Assembly (NCBI GenBank): GCA_031278535.1
Contig: JAITKH010000273.1
Coordinates: 1-19,783, forward strand
Length of the DNA: 19,783 nt
Source of the DNA: Planctomycetota bacterium
GTDB lineage: Bacteria > Planctomycetota > SZUA-567
Direction: 5' to 3'
The position numbers and the translations under genes are program-made. The notes under the pieces are model-generated. The model was not told where the DNA came from. It made no database searches and saw nothing but the letters and a program-made list of their open reading frames with translations. Below are positions 6,356 to 13,082 of this stretch, in pieces; the stretch's first letter is position 1; each line of letters starts with the position of its first letter.

Positions 6356-7371
6356 CTTCCCGTCTCCGCGCTTCGCGTTGCTTCGCCGCCCCAAAGCCGC
6401 CAGGCCGCCGCCGCCATTTTTTCAGCCGCGTCGCCGCCGGGCAGGGAGGAAAGGCGGATTGCCGGCGCTCCCGGGAAATACCTTTCCCAAGGGCACCCTT
6501 CGATGCGCCCGGGCAAATCCGCCTTGTTCAGGACCACGAGGACGGACGGCCCGACGGCATCCCTCCCGGCCAGACTTTCGGCTACGAGTCGCGCCGCCTC
6601 CCCTGCCTCCCTGTTCCAGGGAAGGGACGCGTCGCAGACAAAAGCCACCGTTTCAGCCAGCCGTACGTGCGTTTCGGCCCGCCTTCTCGCCTCCAGGTCC
6701 GTTCCGACGGCGGCAGGCGAAAAGCCGGGCAGATCGCCCGCCAATACCGAAAATCCGCCCATCTCCACCGGCTCGTCAACCGCGTCGCGGGTGGCGCCGG
6801 CCTCCGCGTGGACATAGGCCCGTTCGTAGCCGGCCAAGCGGTTCAGCAGGCAGCTTTTGCCGGCATTGGGCGGGCCCGCCAGGACCAGCCTGCGCGTCAG
6901 CAGCAGTTTTTCCGGAAAGGGCCCCAGGCCGGCGCGGAATTCCAGCACAGCCGCCGCCTGGGTCTGGGTGACGCACCCTCCCAGGAGCGCGTCCAGCAAA
7001 GAATCCCTTTCTTCCGCCGGGGCCGCCGCGACGGATTCGAGCGAACGGAACCCGTTTGCCGCAAAATACTCGCGGACGCCGCTCCCGATGACCCGGCCGC
7101 CATGGGTCATCAGGATGCGGAAGCCGGACAGCGGCTTCGCCAACATGACTTCGTCCAGGGGCGAAGCCTCTCCGGCCCAGAGCCACCCATATCGCAGCTC
7201 ATTTTGCAATAATATGTTGCGCCGAGATTGCGGCGGCCGGTCCGCCCGGCCCAGCCGGTTGTCGAGGACGGCGGACAAGATTTCCTCGTCGCTCCAGGCC
7301 TCGAAAATACCCAGCGCCCCCGTCTTCGCGGAACTTGCCTGCAGGAAAAGCCTTGCGGCCGATTCGGACAT
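6352..7371 (-). CDS. MnmE-like GTPase lacking the C-terminal CxGK tail
   Basis: Product of 339 residues with a TrmE-type G domain: P-loop GPPNAGKS (166-173), switch motif GATRD (192-196), G3 DLPG (213-216) and G4 NKAD (282-285). The N-terminal half still resembles MnmE: around 72-110 and 130-146 there are DEV, a THGG segment like MnmE's HGG, and a TQTQAAAVLEF segment like MnmE's TQAEAVLDL. MnmE modifies wobble uridine of tRNAs with MnmG and needs a C-terminal Cys in a CxGK motif. That motif is absent here, and the protein is about 110 residues shorter than MnmE. It is therefore probably a paralogue without the modification chemistry. ATG 7371 is preceded by GGAGGAGGAA; an ATG 36 bases upstream is less likely. 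Its stop overlaps the possible lipoprotein start. Confidence 0.8.
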   Translation of the reverse strand: MSESAARLFLQASSAKTGALGIFEAWSDEEILSAVLDNRLGRADRPPQSRRNILLQNELRYGWLWAGEASPLDEVMLAKPLSGFRILMTHGGRVIGSGVREYFAANGFRSLESVAAAPAEERDSLLDALLGGCVTQTQAAAVLEFRAGLGPFPEKLLLTRRLVLAGPPNAGKSCLLNRLAGYERAYVHAEAGATRDAVDEPVEMGGFSVLAGDLPGFSPAAVGTDLEARRRAETHVRLAETVAFVCDASLPWNREAGEAARLVAESLAGRDAVGPSVLVVLNKADLPGRIEGCPWERYFPGAPAIRLSSLPGGDAAEKMAAAAWRLWGGEATRSAETGR

Positions 7372-7455
7372 GGCTTCCTCCTCCTTCCCCGGACTGGCGG
7401 ACGGCAATGGCGCACTTTCCAGAAAAGGCGACCGCTGTTTCCATTTTCATCTGCT

Positions 7456-7484
7456 CTTGTAAAAAAAAATCTCCCGCCTGTCAA
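7456..7484 (-). promoter_or_regulatory. Promoter of the GTPase gene (minus strand)
   Basis: On the minus strand a perfect TTGACA (7484-7479) and TACAAG (7461-7456) are separated by 17 bases that contain a T9 run. The leader would be about 80 bases. Together with the nrdR promoter it divides the 307-base gap 7372-7678 into two divergent control regions. Between them I see only a short dyad, GGCTG/CAGCC, near 7531-7546. Confidence 0.55.
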
Positions 7485-7556
7485 CTTTTACTTTTTGGGG
7501 AACACACTGTTAGGAAAAGACGGCGGGCAGGCTGGATTTGCAGCCGGAGTTTGCCC

Positions 7557-7585
7557 TTGACATACGATATATGGGGGAATAAGAT
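7557..7585 (+). promoter_or_regulatory. Strong sigma70-type promoter of nrdR
   Basis: A perfect -35 TTGACA (7557-7562) and TAAGAT (7580-7585, five of six) are separated by 17 bases. Transcription is predicted near 7592, inside the NrdR operator. It probably drives nrdR and, by readthrough, the nrdD-nrdG genes. Confidence 0.7.
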
Positions 7586-7593
7586 TATTAGCG

Positions 7594-7609
7594 CCACTAA
7601 TGGTAGTGT
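7594..7609. promoter_or_regulatory. NrdR box overlapping the nrdR transcription start
   Basis: CCACTAATGGTAGTGT fits the NrdR box consensus (approximately ACACWATATATWGTGT): the CACTA and TAGTG half-sites are perfect with the right 4-base spacing. It is nested in a larger dyad with the same centre, ATTATTA (7584-7590) and TAATAAT (7613-7619). The position just after the -10 is ideal for repression. NrdR boxes usually come in pairs, but here I find only half-sites nearby (TTAGTGG at 7638-7644, and ACACTA before nrdD). Confidence 0.7.
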
Positions 7610-7678
7610 TCGTAATAATGCCAGCAAATTTCCGGCGTTAGTGGAAATCTGTTCCGGTATTCATTGAAGAAGGCAGGG

Positions 7679-8233
7679 ATGCGTTGCCCCTTCTGCAAGG
7701 TTGACGACGACAGGGTTATTGACACCCGACTGTCGGAGCACGGCTTGGTCATCCGCCGCCGCCGGGAATGTCTCGGGTGTAACAGGCGTTTCACCACTTA
7801 CGAACGCCTGGAAGAGATGCCGCTGCGGGTAATCAAGAAATCCGGCCAGCGCGAGCCGTACAACCGCCGGAAAATCCTGGACGGCGTCGAAAGAGCGGTG
7901 GAGAAACGGCCGGTTTCGGCCGCCGAGGTGGAAAGCCTGGCCGACTCCCTGGAGCGCGAACTCCTGGACGGCGGGGAAAGGGAGATTTCCAGCCGGGTCA
8001 TCGGCGAACTGGTCATGGTGCGTCTGCGGGACTTGGACGAAGTGGCCTATGTCCGCTTCGCTTCGGTGTATCGGGAATACAAGGCGCTGAAGGAATTCAT
8101 CAGGGAAATCCGGACCATTTCTCCGAAAAACGCCGGCAGAAGAAAATGCCGGACGGGAACGGTCATTTTTGCGGGGCCGTTGGCCGACACCGGCGGGGAA
8201 GGGCAAGGCGATCCGGAAAAGGCGCACCCGTAG
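7679..8233 (+). CDS. nrdR: Transcriptional repressor NrdR
   Basis: NrdR represses ribonucleotide reductase genes in response to ATP/dATP bound in its ATP-cone. The 184-residue product has the zinc ribbon (Cys3, Cys6, Cys31, Cys34: MRCPFC and CLGC) and the FTTYER segment. An ATP-cone follows at about 49-140, with VIKKSGQREPYNRRKILDGVE and VYREYKALKEF. A non-conserved tail of some 35 residues follows. I chose ATG 7679 because NrdR proteins start MRCPFC and AAGAAGG lies upstream; an in-frame TTG at 7664 is less likely. It precedes nrdD by 93 bases and has an NrdR box in its own promoter, so autoregulation is expected. Confidence 0.95.
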   Translation: MRCPFCKVDDDRVIDTRLSEHGLVIRRRRECLGCNRRFTTYERLEEMPLRVIKKSGQREPYNRRKILDGVERAVEKRPVSAAEVESLADSLERELLDGGEREISSRVIGELVMVRLRDLDEVAYVRFASVYREYKALKEFIREIRTISPKNAGRRKCRTGTVIFAGPLADTGGEGQGDPEKAHP

Positions 8234-8262
8234 GCGGAAACCGGATGAACCGGGGGCGCTCC

Positions 8263-8297
8263 CCGTACAGTCTCAAGCAACGATTGAGACTGTACGG
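8263..8297. other. 14-bp perfect inverted repeat between nrdR and nrdD
   Basis: CCGTACAGTCTCAA (8263-8276) and TTGAGACTGTACGG (8284-8297) are perfectly complementary around a 7-base loop, GCAACGA. It ends 29 bases before the nrdD ATG and has no U tract. A smaller hairpin, GGGG-loop-CCCC (about 8252-8264), shares its first two bases, so the two RNA folds compete. It may be an mRNA processing or attenuation element, or a protein-binding site. Confidence 0.6.
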
Positions 8298-8326
8298 AAC
8301 ACTAGGGAAAAAGGTTAGGAGAGAGC

Positions 8327-10714
8327 ATGTCCGGCATTGCCTGCGTCACCAAGCGCGACGGCAAAAAGGTTCTTTTCAATTCGACGAAAATCGGCGATGC
8401 CATTTTTGCCGCCGCCCGGGCGGTGGGAGGCGAAAACCGCCAATTGGCCGACGACATCGCCGGTCTTGTGGTCACGCTTCTGGAAAAACGGTACGGGGAC
8501 GGGGAAGCCCCCGGCATCGAGGACATCCAGGACATGGTGGAAAAGACCCTCATCGAAACCGGGCATGCCAAAACCGCCAAGGCGTACATCCTCTACCGGG
8601 AAAACCGGGCCAGGGCCAGGGCTCGGATGCGGGTGCGGAAGGATAACGCCCATTCCGCCGCCGACTCCACCGACATCCATCTCCTGGTCGACCCGGGAAG
8701 CCAGGCCGAGTATTTCCAATGGGATCGCTCCCGCATCGCCCTGGCCCTGGCGCGCGAGGCGGGGCTGGATCCGGCCGAATCCGATTCGATTGCCAAGGTC
8801 GTGGAACGGCGGGTGCTTTCCTCGGGCCTTTCCAGGATTTCCACCAGCCTTGTCCGCGAGCTCGTCGACAACGAGCTTTTCGAGCGGGGGCATCAGAAAA
8901 CGCTGGAGAAACAGGCTGTCATCGGCCTCCCGAAATACGACATCGAGAAACTCATCGTCTCCAAATCCAAGGAGAACTCGAACATCTCGGCCAACAATCC
9001 CGAGGCCATCAACCTGGCCATCGCCGAGACGGTCCTGAAGCAATACGCCCTGCGGGAGATATTCTCGCCCGAAGTGGCTGACGCCCACCGGGAAGGCGTC
9101 GTCCACCTCCATGATCTCGGCTATCCCACCCGGGTCTATTGCTCCTCCCATTCGCTTGAATACCTGAAGAAATACGGATTGCAACTGGAAAACCTGGACA
9201 CCAGCTCCGCCCCGGCCAAGCATGCCCGCACCCTGAACGGCCACCTGAACACCTTTCTCGCCTCCATGCAGGCCTATTACGCCGGCGCCCTCGGGGTGGC
9301 CTACATCAACATCATGTACGCTCCGCTGGTGGAAGGCATGTCGGACGGCGAAATGCGCCAGGAGGCGCAGCACCTGATTTTCTCCTCCAGCCAGAACGCC
9401 TTTTCCCGCGGTGGCCAGACCCTGTTCCTCGATTTCAATATCCATACCGGCATACCGGCCTATCTCAAGAAGGTCAGGGCCGTCGGACCGGGTGGAAAAT
9501 ACCTCGATCGCACCTACGGCGATTTTTCCGACGCCGCCACCCGTTTCACCCGGGCCATGCTGGACGTCTGGGCCGCCGGCGATCAATACGGGCATGTCTT
9601 CGCCTTCCCGAAATGCGACTTTCACATCAACCACGAGACCTTCGACGATCCGGCCCAGACCGCCATCTTCGATTACGCTTGCCAGATCGCCGCGAAAAAC
9701 GGCACCCCGTACTTCATCTTCGACCGGGACGAAGTGACCCTCTCCGCCTGCTGCCGCCTGCGGACGGTGATCGAAGACGCCCACATGATCCAGCATCCGG
9801 AGTCGATGCGTTTTTGCGGCTTCCAGAACGTAACCATCAACCTTCCCCAGTGCGCCTTCCGGGCGGGAAGGGGCAACCAGTCCAGGATGTTCGCGGAAAT
9901 CGAGAAGGCGCTTGACATTTGCGTCAAGGCGCATCTGCAGAAGAAGCGCTTCGCCCGCGTCCTCATGTCCGGCCCCTCCATGCCGCTCTGGCAGATCGGA
10001 AAAACGGCGGCGGACGGGCGGCCCTATGTCGATCTCGACAAGGCCACCTACATCGTCGGCGTCATCGGCCTGAACGAATGCCTGGCCTACCTCACGGGGA
10101 AGGAACTCCATGAGGATCCCGAAACGCTCCGACTCGGCATGAAAATCATTTCCTACCTCTATTTCTGCGTCAAGGAAATGGACCGGAAGCACGCCATGAA
10201 GATAACCATCGAGGAATCGCCGGCCGAATCGGCGGCCCGCCGGCTGGCGAAGATCGATCTGAAACGCTTCCCCGCCGCCGCCGATTTCATGCGCGGCGAT
10301 TGCGGCGGCGACGAGGTGTATTATACCAATTCCGTCCACCTCCGGCCCGACGCCGGGAACGGGATTGTCGATCGCATCATGAAACAGGCCATGTTCCATA
10401 ACCTGATCGAATCGGGGGCCATCATCCACGCCTTTGTCGGCGAGTCGAGACCCTCGGCCGGGGCGATAGCCAGCCTGGTCCGGAAAACCTTCGAAAAGAC
10501 CAAGGCGGCGCAGCTCACCATCAGTCCCGAATTCACCATTTGCCGATCCTGCCACAGGGTGGGGAACGGCATCAGCCAGAAATGCCCGCATTGCGGGGCG
10601 GTAAACCTGTCGGGCATCGTCCGGACGGACGCTGCCGAAGGCGTGGTGGACGCCTGGAGCCGCGACGCCCTGGCCAAGTTCGATCGGGCCGAAGCGGCCT
10701 GTTGCGGAGCCTGA
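8327..10714 (+). CDS. nrdD: Anaerobic ribonucleoside-triphosphate reductase NrdD, radical glycine apparently replaced
   Basis: Class III reductase makes dNTPs anaerobically using a glycyl radical. The 795-residue product begins with an ATP-cone (about 5-100). A second cone-like segment is at about 125-190, then the barrel with LSACCRLRT, FQNVTINLPQ and IGLNECLAYLTGKELHE. It ends in a zinc site (Cys739, Cys742, Cys753, Cys756). This pattern fits the Thermotoga-type NrdD branch. That branch normally ends RIVGYFSRVDNWN-like, with the radical Gly four residues from the Arg start. Here the equivalent is RTDAAEGVVDAW (766-777): Arg766, Val774, Asp775 and Trp777 align without gaps, but Ala769-Ala770 replace Gly-Tyr. 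Other frames offer no GY motif. The protein ends with a Cys792-Cys793 pair. AGGAG at 8317-8321 supports the ATG, and nrdG follows after five bases. Confidence 0.92.
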   Translation: MSGIACVTKRDGKKVLFNSTKIGDAIFAAARAVGGENRQLADDIAGLVVTLLEKRYGDGEAPGIEDIQDMVEKTLIETGHAKTAKAYILYRENRARARARMRVRKDNAHSAADSTDIHLLVDPGSQAEYFQWDRSRIALALAREAGLDPAESDSIAKVVERRVLSSGLSRISTSLVRELVDNELFERGHQKTLEKQAVIGLPKYDIEKLIVSKSKENSNISANNPEAINLAIAETVLKQYALREIFSPEVADAHREGVVHLHDLGYPTRVYCSSHSLEYLKKYGLQLENLDTSSAPAKHARTLNGHLNTFLASMQAYYAGALGVAYINIMYAPLVEGMSDGEMRQEAQHLIFSSSQNAFSRGGQTLFLDFNIHTGIPAYLKKVRAVGPGGKYLDRTYGDFSDAATRFTRAMLDVWAAGDQYGHVFAFPKCDFHINHETFDDPAQTAIFDYACQIAAKNGTPYFIFDRDEVTLSACCRLRTVIEDAHMIQHPESMRFCGFQNVTINLPQCAFRAGRGNQSRMFAEIEKALDICVKAHLQKKRFARVLMSGPSMPLWQIGKTAADGRPYVDLDKATYIVGVIGLNECLAYLTGKELHEDPETLRLGMKIISYLYFCVKEMDRKHAMKITIEESPAESAARRLAKIDLKRFPAAADFMRGDCGGDEVYYTNSVHLRPDAGNGIVDRIMKQAMFHNLIESGAIIHAFVGESRPSAGAIASLVRKTFEKTKAAQLTISPEFTICRSCHRVGNGISQKCPHCGAVNLSGIVRTDAAEGVVDAWSRDALAKFDRAEAACCGA

Positions 10715-10719
10715 CGGCG

Positions 10720-11457
10720 ATGGCGGACGGGAACGCCGGGTTCGACCTGCGCGGCCTCATTGCCAACTCGCTCCTCGAATGGGAGGATCATGTGGCGGCG
10801 GTGGCGGTGGCCGGCGGCTGCAACCTGCGCTGCCCCTTCTGCCACAGTTGGCGCTATGTCACGGGATTGGCGGACTTGCGGCCGCTCGACGCGGAGGAGT
10901 TGTTCCGGCTGCTTGAACGGCAGAGCGGCTGGATAGACGGGGTGGTCTTTACCGGCGGCGAGCCGACCCTGCAGCCCGGCCTGGCCGGCATGATGCGCCG
11001 GGCCCGCGCCCTCGGGGCGCGAATCAAGCTTCATACCAACGGCTCCCGTCCCGGGGTGGTGCGGAAGCTGTTGCGGGAGGGGTTGCTGGATCTCCTGGCG
11101 CTCGACTACAAGGCGCCGCTGGATGGCCGCCTTGCCGCGGCGACGGGACTGGAGGACGGCGGCGCCCTGGCGGCTGCGGTGCGGGAAACGTTCGTTCTGG
11201 CGGCGGGGGCGGGAGTGGAGCGGGAATACCATACCACCCTGGTTCCGGGATTCGTGGACGAGGAGGCTTTCGCCGAGATGGCGGAGCGATTGGACAGGGG
11301 CGGGCTCTGGATTCTCCAGCAATTCGAGAACGGCGACTGCCTGGATCGGAGGTTTTCCGGTTCTCCCCGGTACGGGGGGGAGGCGCTGGAACGGCTGGCG
11401 GCCAGGGCCAGGGCGGAAGGCATCCGGGTACTGCTTCGAAAGGGAAAATCCGCATAA
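10720..11457 (+). CDS. nrdG: Anaerobic ribonucleotide reductase activating enzyme NrdG (radical SAM)
   Basis: Product of 245 residues. The radical-SAM cluster motif CNLRCPFC has Cys34, Cys38 and Cys41. A SAM-binding FTGGEPTLQPGL segment and a KLHTNGS strand follow, typical of the NrdG2-type activators that pair with Thermotoga-like NrdD. Its role is to cleave S-adenosylmethionine and place a radical on the glycine of NrdD. The ATG lies five bases after nrdD, with GGAG inside the nrdD end. One base separates its stop from the next gene, so it sits in a tight operon. Retention of an intact activase beside an NrdD without an obvious radical glycine is noteworthy. Confidence 0.9.
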   Translation: MADGNAGFDLRGLIANSLLEWEDHVAAVAVAGGCNLRCPFCHSWRYVTGLADLRPLDAEELFRLLERQSGWIDGVVFTGGEPTLQPGLAGMMRRARALGARIKLHTNGSRPGVVRKLLREGLLDLLALDYKAPLDGRLAAATGLEDGGALAAAVRETFVLAAGAGVEREYHTTLVPGFVDEEAFAEMAERLDRGGLWILQQFENGDCLDRRFSGSPRYGGEALERLAARARAEGIRVLLRKGKSA

Positions 11458-11458
11458 C

Positions 11459-12043
11459 ATGTCCGGCGATCTTTTTTGCGATATGCTCCGGGAGGCGCAG
11501 CGCGATCGGCAGCTGGTGTGCATATTCCGGGATCCGGTGGATCTCAGGCGCTTCGCCGTCGGGTTTGTCGAGGCGGTTTCCGAAAACGATTACACCCTGC
11601 AGCAGGTCGATCCGGACGGCAATCCCGACGGCGTGGACGTCGGGGCGATCGACGACATCGTCGAAATCCGCCGGGAAACGCGTTACGTGCGGCAGATAGC
11701 CCTGATGATGGACAAGGAGTCGAACGACGACGTCCGGCCGGCCGGCGGCTGGAACGGAAATCCGAATCCGGAAAGCTGCCTGGAAGAGGCGCTTCGCCGT
11801 TCCCTTCAGGAGAAACTGGTGGTAAACGTACTGCTTGCCACAGGCGAGGACGAACTCCGTTTTCACGGAATCGTTCGGGAGATCAGCGAAACGCATGTCC
11901 GTCTCGACGTTCTCACGGACGACGGCGAACCGGACGGCGCCTCGGCCATCCGCTTGGACGATATCGCCGGACTCCAGATGAACAGCCGCGACGAATGGAA
12001 GGTGGCCCTGTTCAACCGCCACCGCATGCATCTGTACCTGTGA
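11459..12043 (+). CDS. Protein of unknown function made of two tandem copies of one domain
   Basis: Product of 194 residues with no catalytic motif or signal peptide. Residues about 5-84 and 107-186 are clearly related: each has an LREA/LRRS-like helix, a QLV or KLV strand, F-x-V/H-G-hydrophobic-V-x-E-hydrophobic-SE, then DPDGNPDG or TDDGEPDG and a DDI segment. The beta-rich pattern suggests a small barrel (SH3- or Sm-like), by inference only. I recall single-copy hypothetical proteins with this DG-x-PDG...DDI pattern in Firmicutes but cannot name the family. It sits one base after nrdG, and its stop overlaps a GTG start option of amrS. Confidence 0.75.
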   Translation: MSGDLFCDMLREAQRDRQLVCIFRDPVDLRRFAVGFVEAVSENDYTLQQVDPDGNPDGVDVGAIDDIVEIRRETRYVRQIALMMDKESNDDVRPAGGWNGNPNPESCLEEALRRSLQEKLVVNVLLATGEDELRFHGIVREISETHVRLDVLTDDGEPDGASAIRLDDIAGLQMNSRDEWKVALFNRHRMHLYL

Positions 12044-12048
12044 ACGCG

Positions 12049-13056
12049 ATGGCGGAAGAGGCTGTCGGGGCGAAATATTTCGAGGCGTATCCAGACAGGG
12101 AGGCGCGCTGCCGGCTCTGTCCGCGCGGCTGTTTCTTGAAACCCGGCGGCGTCGGCTTCTGCGGGGCGCGGTTCAACCGGAACGGGGCCGTCGTGGCCGC
12201 CACCTTCGGCCGCGTTTCCTCCGCCGGTCTGGACCCGGTGGAGAAGAAGCCGTTGTATCATTTCTTTCCCGGGCGCAGCGTCTTTTCCATCGGCGGGGCC
12301 GGCTGCAACCTGAAGTGCGTCTTCTGCCAGAACAGCGCCATTTCCCAGGCTTCCCCTCCGACTGCGCGGATGAGCCCGGCCGAAGTGGCTGCGGCCGGGC
12401 GGGACGGCGGCTCCATCGGCGTCGCCTATACGTACAACGAACCGGCAATCGCCTTCGAGTACGTCCTCGAATGCGCGAAGGCCGTCAGGCGCGCCGGAGG
12501 GCGAAACATCCTGGTGACAAACGGCTACATCAACCCGGATCCCCTGGACGATCTCCTTCCCTGGATCGACGCCCTGAACATCGATATCAAGGCCTTTAAC
12601 AACGATTTCTACCGCCGGCTATGCGGGGGCTCGCTCGAGCCGGTGCTCGCGACGGCGAAAACGGCGGCGGCGCGGACGCACGTGGAACTGACCACCCTGA
12701 TCATCCCGGACGAAAACGACGCGATTCCGGAACTGAACGATCTCGCCGCCTGGATCGCCGACGCCTGCGGCCGGCGCGTCCCCTGCCATCTTACCGCCTA
12801 TCACCCGAGCTATCAATGCCGCAAGGCCGCCGCCACGGCGGCTCACCTGCGCAATGCCGGGAGGATTTTCCGGACCCGGCTGCAGTACGTCTATCTCGGC
12901 AACCTGCCGGTGCCCGACTTCTCCGACACCGTCTGCCGCGAATGCGGGGAGACGGTGATTGCCCGGTCGGGGTTCCGGGCGGATTTGTCAGGCATGAAGC
13001 CGGACGGGAGCTGCGCCGCCTGCGGCGCCGACAATAACATCAGAACGGCCGGCTGA
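12049..13056 (+). CDS. amrS: AmmeMemoRadiSam system radical SAM enzyme (AmrS-like)
   Basis: Product of 335 residues. An N-terminal Cys motif, CRLCPRGC...GFCGAR (Cys21, 24, 28, 38), precedes the radical-SAM cluster CNLKCVFC (Cys86, Cys90, Cys93). YTYNEPAIAFEY, ILVTNGYI and LNIDIKAFN follow, all typical of the AmrS/PflA-like family. A C-terminal zinc-ribbon-like CRECG...CAACG (Cys296, 299, 322, 325) completes it. In many genomes it occurs with AMMECR1 and MEMO domain proteins; neither is in this window. The reaction is unknown to me. The start is ATG 12049 or GTG 12040, the latter giving a GTGA overlap with the previous stop. It lies between the nrd genes and smc. Confidence 0.88.
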   Translation: MAEEAVGAKYFEAYPDREARCRLCPRGCFLKPGGVGFCGARFNRNGAVVAATFGRVSSAGLDPVEKKPLYHFFPGRSVFSIGGAGCNLKCVFCQNSAISQASPPTARMSPAEVAAAGRDGGSIGVAYTYNEPAIAFEYVLECAKAVRRAGGRNILVTNGYINPDPLDDLLPWIDALNIDIKAFNNDFYRRLCGGSLEPVLATAKTAAARTHVELTTLIIPDENDAIPELNDLAAWIADACGRRVPCHLTAYHPSYQCRKAAATAAHLRNAGRIFRTRLQYVYLGNLPVPDFSDTVCRECGETVIARSGFRADLSGMKPDGSCAACGADNNIRTAG

Positions 13057-13063
13057 CCGGCCG
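13046..13063. other. GC hairpin spanning the amrS stop codon
   Basis: CGGCCGG (13046-13052) and CCGGCCG (13057-13063) form a perfect 7-bp stem whose 4-base loop, CTGA, contains the amrS stop. There is no U tract and smc starts 20 bases later. It may mark an RNA processing or partial termination point inside the operon, or simply reflect GC-rich sequence. Confidence 0.35.
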
Positions 13064-13082
13064 GAACGCGGAGTCCACGCCC

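Noticed and set aside
7664..7678. Earlier TTG start for nrdR
   Set aside because: NrdR proteins begin MRCPFC, which is given by ATG 7679 with a reasonable Shine-Dalgarno.
8315..10591. Very long antisense open frame opposite nrdD (758 codons)
   Set aside because: nrdD is certain on the plus strand; the opposite frame lacks stops because of GC-rich codon use and its translation shows no recognisable domain.
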